64,000 nt of DNA, taken from the NCBI GenBank assembly GCA_035378955.1, contig DAOSUS010000007.1, positions 1-64,000 of the forward strand. Direction: 5' to 3'. The translations under genes were made by a program, and so were the position numbers. Below, one piece after another: positions 35,600 to 45,908 of the stretch (positions within the stretch are counted from its first letter, which is position 1; each line of letters begins with the position of its first letter). The notes beneath the pieces were generated by a model. That model did no database searches and was not told the DNA's origin. It worked only from the letters and a program-made list of their open reading frames with translations. Source of the DNA: Candidatus Hydrogenedens sp. (GTDB taxonomy: Bacteria > Hydrogenedentota > Hydrogenedentia > Hydrogenedentales > Hydrogenedentaceae).

Positions 35600-36535
35600 T
35601 TATACTACGATTTCCTGATACTTTAGTTTGTTTTTATAATCAATTTGACCCAAACCTGCTTCAAAAGCCTTTTTAACAGTTCCTATTTGATTCGGGTCGT
35701 GATTTAATATTTCACATCCGAAAGCATCTAACGCTACAATGTCTGTAGATATGGCAACAGTATTTACTCTTTTTACATCTTTTAGGTCTCCACCTTGAGG
35801 ACCATTTGCAGTAAGGACACGGATAGCATCAAGAATAGAAACCTTGGGTTTCATATATGCGGTTATGTCTTTAATGCAGGTAGGCAAATCCTGATGAAAC
35901 ATTCTACGATTTTCAATTACACCCATATAATTTTTCATTGCAAGGGTTACTGTAGTAGAAGCATGATGTTTGGTAACAGGAACGCTAATTACAATATCTG
36001 ATTCGATTATTTCGGGATATAGAGGTATCTTTTTTACTCGTTCTCCTCCTATTTCCATTTCTTTAAAGCGACTACGGTCTACATATACAAGTTCTGCTCC
36101 TGTTTCTTTTACAACGGCAGAGATACCACTGGTTACATAAGATTTAGTCGCATCGTTTACGGTATTATCACCTACTTTAACTGTTTTTGCTCCTGCATTA
36201 AAGCACAGTTCTATCAAAGCCCTTAACAAATCTGGATTTGTATTTGCAGATTGTTCAGGAGTTCTATCCCATGCTATATTGGGCTTAATCCAGACGACAT
36301 CTCCTTTCTTAACGAAGCGTTCCATTCCGCCAATAGCCTCAGCGGCTTTTTTCAAAAGTTTTTCTGCAATTTCTCGGGTAGGTTCTTCAGGGACAGGGTC
36401 TCCTTTCCATTTACAAACGACCATGTCTAACGGAGAATTTGTAGTCTGTGCATTGCCCATAAAAGGCTGAAAGGCTAATGCTCCTGCACAACAACCTGTT
36501 TCAATCAAAAATTGTCTACGTGTCTTTTTTTTCAT
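35600..36535 (-). CDS. Tat-signal DUF362 domain protein
   Basis: The N-terminus KKKTRRQFLIETGCCAGALAF resembles a twin-arginine signal (RRQF). The body (about residues 35-305) is a DUF362 domain: VWIKPNIAWDR, TVKVGDNTV, DIVISVPVTKHHASTTVTLAMKNYMG and VALDAFGCEIL. DUF362 proteins are often found with 4Fe-4S proteins; their reaction is unknown. Its stop is four bases from the start of the polyferredoxin gene, so they form an operon. AGGAGAA precedes the ATG. Confidence 0.85.
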   Translation of the reverse strand: MKKKTRRQFLIETGCCAGALAFQPFMGNAQTTNSPLDMVVCKWKGDPVPEEPTREIAEKLLKKAAEAIGGMERFVKKGDVVWIKPNIAWDRTPEQSANTNPDLLRALIELCFNAGAKTVKVGDNTVNDATKSYVTSGISAVVKETGAELVYVDRSRFKEMEIGGERVKKIPLYPEIIESDIVISVPVTKHHASTTVTLAMKNYMGVIENRRMFHQDLPTCIKDITAYMKPKVSILDAIRVLTANGPQGGDLKDVKRVNTVAISTDIVALDAFGCEILNHDPNQIGTVKKAFEAGLGQIDYKNKLKYQEIVV

Positions 36536-36667
36536 AATTCATTCTCCTAATCTTAGGTTTTAGCAGGCTATAGGATGTATTACATTATACTACATTTCAA
36601 CGGTTATTTACTCCATATATTTAGACATATCTACATAGAAAAATAGTTTCGATATTACAAATCCTTG

Positions 36668-37614
36668 CTATGCATTCAATCTTCTTAAGAACCATTTTCC
36701 TAAATATTCAAAATCAATAGACATTTCTTTCCAGATATGAGGTGCATTTTTTTTGATTATTAATTCACAGTCCCATTGTAATGTTTTGATTTTTTTATAA
36801 AAATTCTCCGATTGCAAGAAAGGAACAATCATATCTTTTGTCCCATGAAATAACAATACCGAAGGTGGATTCTCAATTTTTTCCATTGGAAAATATATAG
36901 GAGAAAGTTCTCTTAAATTTGTTTCCAGTTCTGTCGGAGGTAAATTTAATTCTTCTTCAAGAAAAGTTTTTTTCTTGCAAGTCGGTTAAGAATTTCTTTT
37001 ATATCAAAAGGCAGAGATGATAATGAATAAAACGACAACAAATCAGTTGGAGAACAAAACAGGGCGATTACAGGGACATGCTTATAAAAAGGCTTCTTCT
37101 CTGACGGTAAACTACCTATAAATTTGGGTTCCTGGAACAAAGCATTAATAGCTAAATGTCCACCTGCGGATATACCCATGATTCCTAATTGTTTTTTATG
37201 AATACCGAATTGCTCTGTATGAGATAGTATGTATTGAATTCCTGCTTGAACATTACGAATCATTTGCATACCATTAAAAATCTGTATGGAGCCGGGCGAT
37301 AAAGCAAAAACACAATACCCCTGCTTACAAAGAACATCGTAAACACCCAATCCCATGTGTTGGATAAGTTGATGGCGGTCAGAAAACCAACCATTAGAAA
37401 CAACATCAATTATTCCATAACCATTAGAATTCTCCAAAGGCTGGAATACATCCATAGTCAACCCGACGCCGTAAGCTTCTGCAAATACAACATGAGGTTG
37501 ATGTTTATACAATCCAGAGGTTTTGGGTCTTATAGTTAACTTGCTTGCTGGGTTATATAATTCCTGAACAGGTCTTAATTTGATAGACGGTTTTTCTTCC
37601 GGGTTTCTTTCCAT
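36668..37614 (-). pseudogene. Alpha/beta hydrolase (esterase/lipase-like), frameshifted at an A7 tract
   Basis: The upstream frame encodes the N-terminal two-thirds of a BD-FAE/dienelactone-type hydrolase, including the nucleophile elbow GISAGGH. It ends at a stop (36946-36948) shortly after a run of seven A residues on the coding strand (plus 36967-36973). A -1 shift at this run joins it to a frame that continues LEEELNLPPTELETN... and contains the other catalytic residues: Asp in FHGTKDMIVPF and His in NAPHIWKEM. The restored protein is about 315 residues. The run is A-AAA-AAA in the zero frame, a classic slippery heptamer, so programmed -1 slippage is possible, but loss of one A in the sequence or genome is simpler. 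Confidence 0.75.
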
Positions 37615-37718
37615 TTCCTATCATTCTTTATTAATAATCAATTAAGTATTTGTTCATGATAAAGATAGTTTATTAAAATATCTTTACTTTTTTATAATTT
37701 GATTAGAAATTAATAATA

Positions 37719-39983
37719 ATGTTTACGAGTATCTCTTTTTCAATTTGTATAATTACCCTTTTTTATATTCAGGGACAGGTTCCTGTGGAAAGTCCTTTAA
37801 CTACCCCTTTAATTGCTGAAATAACAGCAGACCATCCCTTATTTCTTTTTTCTTGCAATACCCAATCTTCAGAGATAGAAAAAATAAAAAATCAGTGGGA
37901 TACTCTGGATAATAACTTAAAACCTTTCTCTGCCTTGTGGATAGATTTAGGTTCCAATATAGTAATAGACCCTGGCAAAACAGAAGATTTATTGAGTACC
38001 CTATTTCAGGATTTTAAGTGTCCCTTTGTTTTAAAAATACCGCAAATTATGAATAAGGAAACCCGTCCAGAATACCAGGAACTGGAGTCTCTTTTTGCCC
38101 GTTTTCCGAATATGCTTGGAGTGTCTATTCATGATTTCACATTAAATATGTATCCTTCCCCAAAATATGGGATTACCCCGGATTATTCTCATGTCTTATG
38201 GGTATCAAAACTCATACAGGTACTTGCTTCTTATGGCAGGTTCTTATATTGGTGTATGGATTCCATAGAGTGGGCTCATTTCTTTACAAATCCAGCAGGA
38301 GAACCTTTATTTAACACGGTTAAAAAATATGCTGAGTATGTAATCCCATCGTATCGTTATAACGGCGATTTTTCGATAGTTGGGCTGGGTGAGATGTTGG
38401 GGCTTTATACTTCCAATATTGTAAATCGTTTTGGAATTGTTTGTAGTTCTTCGTGGTATCACGACAATTTTATTATTGAACCTTGTTTGTTGGGAAAATC
38501 TCCAGAAGGTGCAATAAGTATTCATAGCCCAATTTATCGAGCAATGATATTAAATGGGATGCTTGCAGGGGCTGTGGTTTATGCAATTGAAGACGAAAAT
38601 GCTTTATGGGGTGGGAAAGAACAAATTCACTGGGAAAAAGCAATACAACCAGCATTACGGGAACTTATCACCGTAAATTCCATACCTCAAAAAAATCTGA
38701 TTTTGCAACGGGTAAATACAGGGTTACAATTATTCCCTTCCACAAATCCACTTGAGTTCCAACAAAACTTAAAAGAAATAGATTTACAAAGAAATGAAGG
38801 AAGAATGATTCAAGTTATTTATGGGGATACTTCACACGGTAAGTTGCCTGTCATTGTCCCTGAAAATGGAAGTTCTTATATTATTCCTATCTTGCCTTCT
38901 TTTTTGTCAAAAGAGGAAACAAATTTTCTCCCGAATATTGTTGGTTATAGACCTTCCCATCCCGAATGGACATGGACTCAGGTTTTATCCAATACTTCTC
39001 AACCTGTGGGAGAAGGAACTGCCTTTATTGCCAGTATAGGAAAAACTATTTTTGTGTTTAACTCAAACGAGTATGAAAATAATCAACAAACCTTCCAAAT
39101 CACCAATTTGCCTGCACCTGTCCGAAAGTTTAGTGCAAATCGTAGTGCGGAAGGAGTTTTAATAAAATGGCCCTTTAGGGAAGGGGATATTTCATATCAG
39201 GTTTATCGCCGAATTCCTCCTGAAACTTCATTCCAGTTATTAGCTCGGGGTCTGGATACGAGAGAATGGAAAGATACATCTATATTGCCTCAACAAACCG
39301 TTACTTATTCTATAACAGCATTAACATCGGAACAAGAACCCTTTTCGGGAACTATAAATTATGGGGAATATTTTGTGTTTAGTTCAGTGGAAAGCCGAAT
39401 TGTGGAAGAAGTTGTCCTTGCCCCGGAAACTTTTGCAGCGGAAAGTGTTCCTATTATGCAATCAACAGCTTTATTGAATGAACAGGCAAAATGTAATGAC
39501 CCCGCAGATGGTTTAGAGTTGCCCCAAAAAGAGCAAGTAGATGCAATTAAAAAAACAATGGAACTATTTGAATCCGCATTTATTGGTAAAAATGTAGAGT
39601 CCATAGTAAATTTGTTTGACCCATCATGCAAAGATACTTTGGGAAGAGGTGTGGATTATATTCGGGCAGGACTGGAATTCTTTTTTAGTCAATGTCAATA
39701 TCCTAAAGTTATCTGGCAAATTCGTAGATGGCTTTTTATTACAACTCCGGAAAATCAAACGCAGGTAAAGATGGTGGTCTTTTTACGCATGAAAGGATAT
39801 AAGATTTCCGATAGTGCGGGTGTTAAAGGGAGTATCCCTGTCGAAATATTAGCAGGAATTGATGGCGAAACTACTTTTACATGGACTCTGCAAGATAATC
39901 AATGGAAAATAATTCAAATAGAACCCAATTTCCTGGAAATAAAGCAATTCAACACAAGTATTGGTTCCCCTTATTCCGAATAA
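37719..39983 (+). CDS. Large exported protein: glycosidase-like N-terminus, FN3-like and NTF2-like C-terminus
   Basis: The protein is 754 residues with a short signal peptide (about residues 1-20). Residues about 35-330 look like a TIM-barrel glycosidase, with a weak resemblance to GH98-type endo-galactosidases (HPLFLFSC, LPNMLGVSIHDF-like strand, WYHDNFIIEPC, GAVVYAIEDENALWGG). A fibronectin-III-like segment follows (VRKFSANRSAEGVLIKWP...YQVYRRIPP, about 465-560). The last about 140 residues resemble an NTF2/SnoaL-type fold (IKKTMELFESAFIGKNVES... TFTWTLQDNQWKIIQIEPN). The catalytic assignment is uncertain; an extracytoplasmic glycan-active role is inferred. The ribosome site is weak. Confidence 0.55.
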   Translation: MFTSISFSICIITLFYIQGQVPVESPLTTPLIAEITADHPLFLFSCNTQSSEIEKIKNQWDTLDNNLKPFSALWIDLGSNIVIDPGKTEDLLSTLFQDFKCPFVLKIPQIMNKETRPEYQELESLFARFPNMLGVSIHDFTLNMYPSPKYGITPDYSHVLWVSKLIQVLASYGRFLYWCMDSIEWAHFFTNPAGEPLFNTVKKYAEYVIPSYRYNGDFSIVGLGEMLGLYTSNIVNRFGIVCSSSWYHDNFIIEPCLLGKSPEGAISIHSPIYRAMILNGMLAGAVVYAIEDENALWGGKEQIHWEKAIQPALRELITVNSIPQKNLILQRVNTGLQLFPSTNPLEFQQNLKEIDLQRNEGRMIQVIYGDTSHGKLPVIVPENGSSYIIPILPSFLSKEETNFLPNIVGYRPSHPEWTWTQVLSNTSQPVGEGTAFIASIGKTIFVFNSNEYENNQQTFQITNLPAPVRKFSANRSAEGVLIKWPFREGDISYQVYRRIPPETSFQLLARGLDTREWKDTSILPQQTVTYSITALTSEQEPFSGTINYGEYFVFSSVESRIVEEVVLAPETFAAESVPIMQSTALLNEQAKCNDPADGLELPQKEQVDAIKKTMELFESAFIGKNVESIVNLFDPSCKDTLGRGVDYIRAGLEFFFSQCQYPKVIWQIRRWLFITTPENQTQVKMVVFLRMKGYKISDSAGVKGSIPVEILAGIDGETTFTWTLQDNQWKIIQIEPNFLEIKQFNTSIGSPYSE

Positions 39984-39986
39984 AAA

Positions 39987-41006
39987 TCAAATAATTTTCT
40001 TTACTAATTTTTCAATTTCTGTATATTTGATAAGTGAATTATAATCAAACAAGCAATTCATTGCTTTAGAAACTACCTCTACTCCATTTTCTGCTAAAAC
40101 AGCAATTGGATTTAATCCTGCCAGAACAAGAATACCTGTTCTACCATAGGGAACGGACATATCCAGAAGGGGTTGATTCGGCGTTCCAAATGCAAGAATC
40201 CCTCCTAATAAACATTTCTCAACTTCTTTTGCCAATTCCTTTGCTTTGTTAAGAGAAACAGAGGGTATTTCACGGAAACTAACACCAATAACCCCATTTC
40301 CTGTTTTTGTTGCAGAGCCTACATTTGTCATTCGCCCTCGTATAAAGATTTCAAGCGGGTCTATTGTAGTTCCATCATAACTTATGATTTGAGTAAATCG
40401 TTTAGGTTCTCCCTGTTCTAATTCAACAAGTGAGCCAAAACGAGAAGTCATGGGAATTCCATGCCGAAGAAATATTCCATTCAGACTAACACTACAAATA
40501 GTTCCAATAGCTACATGGTTTTTAGGAACACGAAAAGAACCCAATGTTTGTTCTTCATCAGCGATGGTTAATAATTTTCCCATGCCCAGATTTTTTTCAT
40601 AAACTTGATAGATTTTATTAATATATTTGGATAGATATTCTTTTTTTAGATAACTAATGTTTAATATTATTTTCCCCTGTTTTTTACTTAAGTCAAAATC
40701 CATACGAAACGCCAAATCTTCCACTTTGGAAGAAACAAAACCTACTTTATCTACCACGAGTTCCGTTTCTAATTCTTCTCTACCCCGATTGGTAATTCTT
40801 CTCCCTTTTCTTCCTAAATTCTCCGTCCAACCCATGCTATCAGTTAGTATCAAATAATCGCGGATAGCACGGTCTGTTAATTCAATCCCTGATAATCGTA
40901 ATATTTCAGAGATTCGTTCGCTACCAATAGATTCTTCACTATTTGCTAAAACATGAAGAATCGCCTGAAGTTGCCTTTTTATTTTTATGTCACGAAAACT
41001 TTTCAT
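39987..41006 (-). CDS. NrpR-like repressor (winged helix plus DUF128 domain)
   Basis: The protein is 339 residues. The N-terminal winged helix (about 10-75: QAILHVLANSEESIGSERISEILR... DRAIRDYLILTDSMGW) is followed by one NrpR regulatory (DUF128) domain (about 78-330) with VDKVGFVSSKVEDL, IGTICSVSLNGIFLRHGIPM, RFGSLVELEQGEP, IGVSFREIPSVS and ILAFGTPNQPLLDMSVPYGRTGI. NrpR is best known from methanogenic archaea, where it represses nitrogen assimilation genes and is released by 2-oxoglutarate. Here it is divergent from glutamate dehydrogenase, with GGAA...TTCC palindromes between. GGGAGA precedes the ATG. Confidence 0.88.
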   Translation of the reverse strand: MKSFRDIKIKRQLQAILHVLANSEESIGSERISEILRLSGIELTDRAIRDYLILTDSMGWTENLGRKGRRITNRGREELETELVVDKVGFVSSKVEDLAFRMDFDLSKKQGKIILNISYLKKEYLSKYINKIYQVYEKNLGMGKLLTIADEEQTLGSFRVPKNHVAIGTICSVSLNGIFLRHGIPMTSRFGSLVELEQGEPKRFTQIISYDGTTIDPLEIFIRGRMTNVGSATKTGNGVIGVSFREIPSVSLNKAKELAKEVEKCLLGGILAFGTPNQPLLDMSVPYGRTGILVLAGLNPIAVLAENGVEVVSKAMNCLFDYNSLIKYTEIEKLVKKII

Positions 41007-41029
41007 AATAATCTCCCAAAAACTAAAAG

Positions 41030-41043
41030 CGGAAATATTTCCG
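41030..41043. promoter_or_regulatory. GGAA-N4-TTCC palindrome near the nrpR start
   Basis: CGGAAATATTTCCG is a perfect 14-bp palindrome 24 bases upstream of the NrpR-like start codon. Its half-sites match those of the operator in front of gdhA, but the spacing is four rather than six bases. It is a candidate autoregulatory site. A possible minus-strand promoter lies upstream (-35 TTGATA at 41085-41090, -10 GATATT at 41061-41066). Confidence 0.5.
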
Positions 41044-41121
41044 TTTCTTTATTTGTATCAAATATCGCATAAAAAAGAACTAATTATCAAATTATATGAA
41101 TTTAACAACTTATAATATAAT

Positions 41122-41148
41122 TTGCAAACACTAAATTATTTGTATTAT
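41122..41148 (+). promoter_or_regulatory. Probable gdhA promoter
   Basis: TTGCAA (41122-41127) and TATTAT (41143-41148), with a short 15-base spacer. The elements lie just upstream of the GGAA-N6-TTCC palindrome, so a repressor bound there would cover the transcription start. Confidence 0.45.
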
Positions 41149-41160
41149 AGTATTGCAATC

Positions 41161-41174
41161 GGAAGTGTGATTCC
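41161..41174. promoter_or_regulatory. Predicted NrpR operator (GGAA-N6-TTCC) in front of gdhA
   Basis: GGAAGTGTGATTCC fits exactly the GGAA-N6-TTCC form reported for NrpR in methanogens, flanked by C and G that extend the symmetry (CGGAA...TTCCG). It lies 12 bases after the predicted -10 element and 57 bases before the gdhA ATG, in the position of a repressor site. Confidence 0.65.
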
Positions 41175-41219
41175 GTATAACTTAATGTATATTTTCCAAT
41201 AACAAAAACATTTACATAA

Positions 41220-42575
<1,356 letters not shown>

Positions 42576-42615
42576 TTCCCATTTATTGTAGGTAACTTAC
42601 TATATGTTAATAAAA

Positions 42616-42650
42616 ATCAGGGGCGTAATTCATATACGCCCCTGATAATT
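42616..42650 (+). terminator. Rho-independent terminator after gdhA
   Basis: ATCAGGGGCGTA pairs with TACGCCCCTGAT (12 bp) around a seven-base loop, followed by AATTTTAAAT. The hairpin is strong; the T tract is modest. It lies between converging genes and could serve both. Confidence 0.8.
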
Positions 42651-42671
42651 TTAAATAATGTGTTGTATTAA

Positions 42672-43175
42672 CTAAAAAGGTTTGTCCTCGTCTTCCTCAT
42701 CGTTATCTAAATCTTCTCCATGTTCCCCTTCATGTTCATCACTGTCTTCAACCTGGAATTCAATTTCACGACTTGCCGTATCCATAACCTCTTCTGCTAC
42801 AAAGATAGGACATCCAATCCGTAAAGCAATAGCAATGCTATCACTCGGGCGAGCATCAATTTTTAATATTTGTTCTATTTGTCCTTCCGCATTCTTCTGT
42901 TCAATATTCATGTGAGCAAAAAAGGTGTCATTTTCTAACTTGTATATAGTTACCGATTGTAATCGTGCTTTCAGACCCGCAAGTAAATTGCAAATCAAAT
43001 CATGAGTTAAAGGACGGACAGGTTTCTCTCCCATTTGTGCCATTTGAATAGAAACGGCTTCAGGAATTCCTACCAGAATAGGTAAAATTCTACCATCGGA
43101 TTCTAATAAAACCAAAGCCCCACCGGAGTCATTGGGCGTTTTCGTTACCGCGAGTAATTTAACTTCTATCATCAA
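42672..43175 (-). CDS. Bifunctional nuclease family protein (DUF151)
   Basis: The protein is 167 residues. The DUF151/BFN domain (about 1-135) shows VLLESDGRILPILVGIPEAVSI, RPLTHDLICNLL and IDARPSDSIAIALRIGCPIFVAEEV. The last about 30 residues are extremely acidic (Asp/Glu runs). Bacterial members of this family have been linked to nuclease or stress-related activity, but the role is unclear. It is transcribed alone, convergent to gdhA. Confidence 0.9.
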   Translation of the reverse strand: MMIEVKLLAVTKTPNDSGGALVLLESDGRILPILVGIPEAVSIQMAQMGEKPVRPLTHDLICNLLAGLKARLQSVTIYKLENDTFFAHMNIEQKNAEGQIEQILKIDARPSDSIAIALRIGCPIFVAEEVMDTASREIEFQVEDSDEHEGEHGEDLDNDEEDEDKPF

Positions 43176-43290
43176 ATTATCCTTTTCAAATTAGAATGTT
43201 TGTCTTTTCATTATAACATGTATCTTATCCATTTTTTATCAATATTTTTTCCTTTTTATTTAAAATCCGTGATTATGGTAGATAATAAAT

Positions 43291-43758
43291 TTACTTGGAT
43301 TTTTGACGAATTTCCTGAAAAAATTTTGTAAGAAGTGAGCCACATTCATTGGCACAAATACCAGACACAACAGTAGGTTGATGATTAAATCGAGTATCTG
43401 AAAGAAGATTCATCAAGGTTCCACAACAACCTGCTTTAGGGTCCATGGCGCCAAAATATACTTCTGGAATTCGGGATAATATAATAGCCCCTGCACACAT
43501 AGGGCAGGGTTCTAATGTTACATACATTTTTGTATTTTCCAAACGCCAACTTCCCAATGCGGAAGAAGCAGAAGTGATGGCTAACATTTCTGCATGGGCT
43601 GTAGGGTCCTGCAACTTTTCCCTTTGATTATATCCGCGGGCTATAATCGAATTGTTATATACAATAACGCAACCAACCGGAACTTCTCCCTGTTCGTATG
43701 CTTTCTGTGCTTCTGATAGAGCCTGTCGCATATAATATTCGTGAGATATATGGAACAT
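43291..43758 (-). CDS. tadA: tRNA-specific adenosine deaminase TadA
   Basis: The protein is 155 residues. The zinc deaminase motifs are HAEMLAI (His ligand and catalytic Glu) and PCPMCAGAII (two Cys ligands); EVPVGCVIV and IARGYNQRE are TadA-typical. It converts A34 to inosine in tRNA-Arg(ACG). An upstream in-frame ATG is absent; the chosen ATG encodes MFHISHEYYMRQALSEA. It is divergent from the SprT-like gene. Confidence 0.93.
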   Translation of the reverse strand: MFHISHEYYMRQALSEAQKAYEQGEVPVGCVIVYNNSIIARGYNQREKLQDPTAHAEMLAITSASSALGSWRLENTKMYVTLEPCPMCAGAIILSRIPEVYFGAMDPKAGCCGTLMNLLSDTRFNHQPTVVSGICANECGSLLTKFFQEIRQKSK

Positions 43759-43831
43759 ACGCTAATGAATATTATCTCCTATAATATCTATTTGTAGTAA
43801 AACTTTCATATTTTAACATAAAGAGTAACAG

Positions 43832-44638
43832 ATGAAATATCCTCAACAATTAGAATTTTGTTTTGAAGATGCTGTAATAAATACCACAAAAGATAAATCT
43901 ATTGCAATACCTGACATCATATCCGAGGAATCTCCCAAAGATACTAAACAGTTTGAAATATTTGAAAAAAAACTTGAAACAGTCCCGTTTATTAAAAAAG
44001 TGTCTATAAAACATATAGGTAAGAAAATAGAAATTAACATTAAATATTATAAGGGGAAAGACAAAACTTATTGGGCTTTCCCTTCTCTTTTGAACGCCAA
44101 CAATGAAGAATTTGAAGTTATAAAAGGAATATTTACTCAAAAACACATACATTCTTCTCTCTCTACACCAATAATAAAAAAATATTTAATTTCTCGTCCC
44201 TGTCATTGGAAATTAAACTGGATACCTCAGGGAAAATATTATCATCTAGAACATTATTTTAATGAACTCAATCATAAATATTTTATGGGAAAATTGAATA
44301 ACAAGATTTACTGGTCTAAAAGGAAATTTTCATCGAATAAAAGAAAAAATATCGGCAGATTTTGTTTGGGTTTTTTTTGTAAAGGTTGTTCGCAAATATT
44401 TATCAGTCCTTTACTTGATTCCATGAAAATACCTAATATGATATTAGAAGTAATTGTATATCATGAGATGGTTCATGCATATCTTTTTAATGAAGTTCCT
44501 TCCTGTAATAAATCACACGGCAAAGAATTTAAAAAACTGTATTTGCAACATCCCTATGTAAATGAAGTAGAAAAGATTCTTAAAACACATGAAATTTATA
44601 AAGTGCTAAAAAAAGAGGCTACTCAAAAAAATTCATAG
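43832..44638 (+). CDS. SprT-like zinc metallopeptidase-domain protein
   Basis: The protein is 268 residues. The C-terminal half has the SprT/WSS-like pattern: LEHYFNELNHKYFMGKL, then IFISPLLDSMKIPNMILEVIVYHEMVHAYL with the HEMVH zinc motif, and a third ligand candidate in SHGKEFKKLYL. The N-terminal 120 residues are lysine-rich and unrecognised. SprT-type proteins cleave DNA-protein crosslinks in other organisms, but for this bacterial group the role is unproven. It is followed 13 bases later by a small membrane protein. Confidence 0.75.
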   Translation: MKYPQQLEFCFEDAVINTTKDKSIAIPDIISEESPKDTKQFEIFEKKLETVPFIKKVSIKHIGKKIEINIKYYKGKDKTYWAFPSLLNANNEEFEVIKGIFTQKHIHSSLSTPIIKKYLISRPCHWKLNWIPQGKYYHLEHYFNELNHKYFMGKLNNKIYWSKRKFSSNKRKNIGRFCLGFFCKGCSQIFISPLLDSMKIPNMILEVIVYHEMVHAYLFNEVPSCNKSHGKEFKKLYLQHPYVNEVEKILKTHEIYKVLKKEATQKNS

Positions 44639-44651
44639 GTTAATTTTAATA

Positions 44652-45191
44652 ATGAAATATAAATTTGTACTATCTGTTATTATTTTACTTTCAATGATTG
44701 GTAGCGTCTATGGAGGATATAAAACTACAAGGTTTCTTTTTGCTAATTATGCCCAGCCTTTTTCTATACCTGCGGAAGAATTAAAAGATTACGAGGATTT
44801 GTGGATATCCGTATCAATTTTATGTGATATTCTGACAGAATATAATAAGCGTATGAAGGAAAGAGGGAGTAATTTTGTTTTGAAAGAGAGGGACTGGATA
44901 GTTCATACAGCCCAGCCGACGCTTCAAAAAATTAAGGAAAAATTATTGGAAAAAAAATATTCAAAAAGCCAACGCCAAGAAAAGGCAGAGATATTATTTA
45001 GACAATTCCAATATTTATGTGAGCGAATAAATACTATGTTTCAATTCCCCGGGGATGATGCATTAAAAAAAGCAGTTTTTGCTGATTTTTATCAATATCT
45101 TCAGTTAATGAATGAATATATAGAACAGAGGAAACTCCAGAAACTTATTCCTATAAGTAGAGTTATGGTAAGATTTCAAAAAATGTTATAG
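44652..45191 (+). CDS. Small exported or membrane-anchored protein of unknown function
   Basis: The protein is 179 residues. The N-terminus has a hydrophobic stretch (KFVLSVIILLSMIGSVYGGY) that is a signal peptide or anchor. The rest is mostly predicted helix with many charged residues (FLFANYAQPF, KIKEKLLEKKYSK, YIEQRKLQKLIP). I do not recognise a family. It lies between the SprT-like gene and the ECF sigma gene. Confidence 0.6.
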   Translation: MKYKFVLSVIILLSMIGSVYGGYKTTRFLFANYAQPFSIPAEELKDYEDLWISVSILCDILTEYNKRMKERGSNFVLKERDWIVHTAQPTLQKIKEKLLEKKYSKSQRQEKAEILFRQFQYLCERINTMFQFPGDDALKKAVFADFYQYLQLMNEYIEQRKLQKLIPISRVMVRFQKML

Positions 45192-45269
45192 ATTATGGAA
45201 GTCTTTATATGTAACGAATTTAAGTAATAATTGTATTTCTATGTAAAGAGAATATATATGGAATAACGA

Positions 45270-45908
45270 ATGACAAAACCATCTGATAATAAAGCATTTG
45301 ATAATACTCCCCGTTCTTCCTATTCGGATGAAGCACTAATGTCGCTTCTTGCCCGTGGAGAGGAGATGGCTTTAACAGAACTCGTTCAGCGGTATCAGAA
45401 CGAAGTGTTTCGTTTCTGTTACCATTATCTACGGGATATAGAAATGGCAAAAGATGCTGTCCAGGAAGTGTTTTTGCGCCTTTATATTGCAAGAGACCGC
45501 TATGATAACGAAAAAAGTTTCAAGCCATGGATATTATGTATTGCCAGAAATTTATGTCTGAACGAATTGAAACGACAAAAATTAGTGCATTTTGAAACCT
45601 TTGAAGGATATGTTGAAAATCAGAATCGTGAGAACAAGGGAGAAAAGGAAGGAATAGAGGCTCCTAAAACATTAACACCGTTTGAGCAACTTATAATAAA
45701 GGAAAAACAGAAAATTTTGTGGGAAGAACTAAATGACCTACCCGAAGAAGCAAGAGAAATTGTCGTGTTGCGATATTTTGAACAGTTACATGCAAGAGAT
45801 ATAGCCCAAATAATGGGTTCTACAGAAGGAGCCGTACGAACGAGGCTTCACAGGGTTTTGAAATACTTGAAAGAGCGTCTGGATGCAAGGGGTGATTTTA
45901 ATGAGTAG
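45270..45908 (+). CDS. ECF RNA polymerase sigma factor
   Basis: The protein is 212 residues. Region 2 is LVQRYQNEVFRFCYHYLRDIEMAKDAVQEVFLRLY...FKPWILCIARNLCLNELKR; region 4 is LPEEAREIVVLRYFEQLHARDIAQIMGSTEGAVRTRLHRVLKYLK. It should direct RNA polymerase to a dedicated promoter set. The stop overlaps the ATG of the next gene, which encodes a zinc-binding anti-sigma-type protein, the usual arrangement for a sigma/anti-sigma pair. Confidence 0.93.
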   Translation: MTKPSDNKAFDNTPRSSYSDEALMSLLARGEEMALTELVQRYQNEVFRFCYHYLRDIEMAKDAVQEVFLRLYIARDRYDNEKSFKPWILCIARNLCLNELKRQKLVHFETFEGYVENQNRENKGEKEGIEAPKTLTPFEQLIIKEKQKILWEELNDLPEEAREIVVLRYFEQLHARDIAQIMGSTEGAVRTRLHRVLKYLKERLDARGDFNE

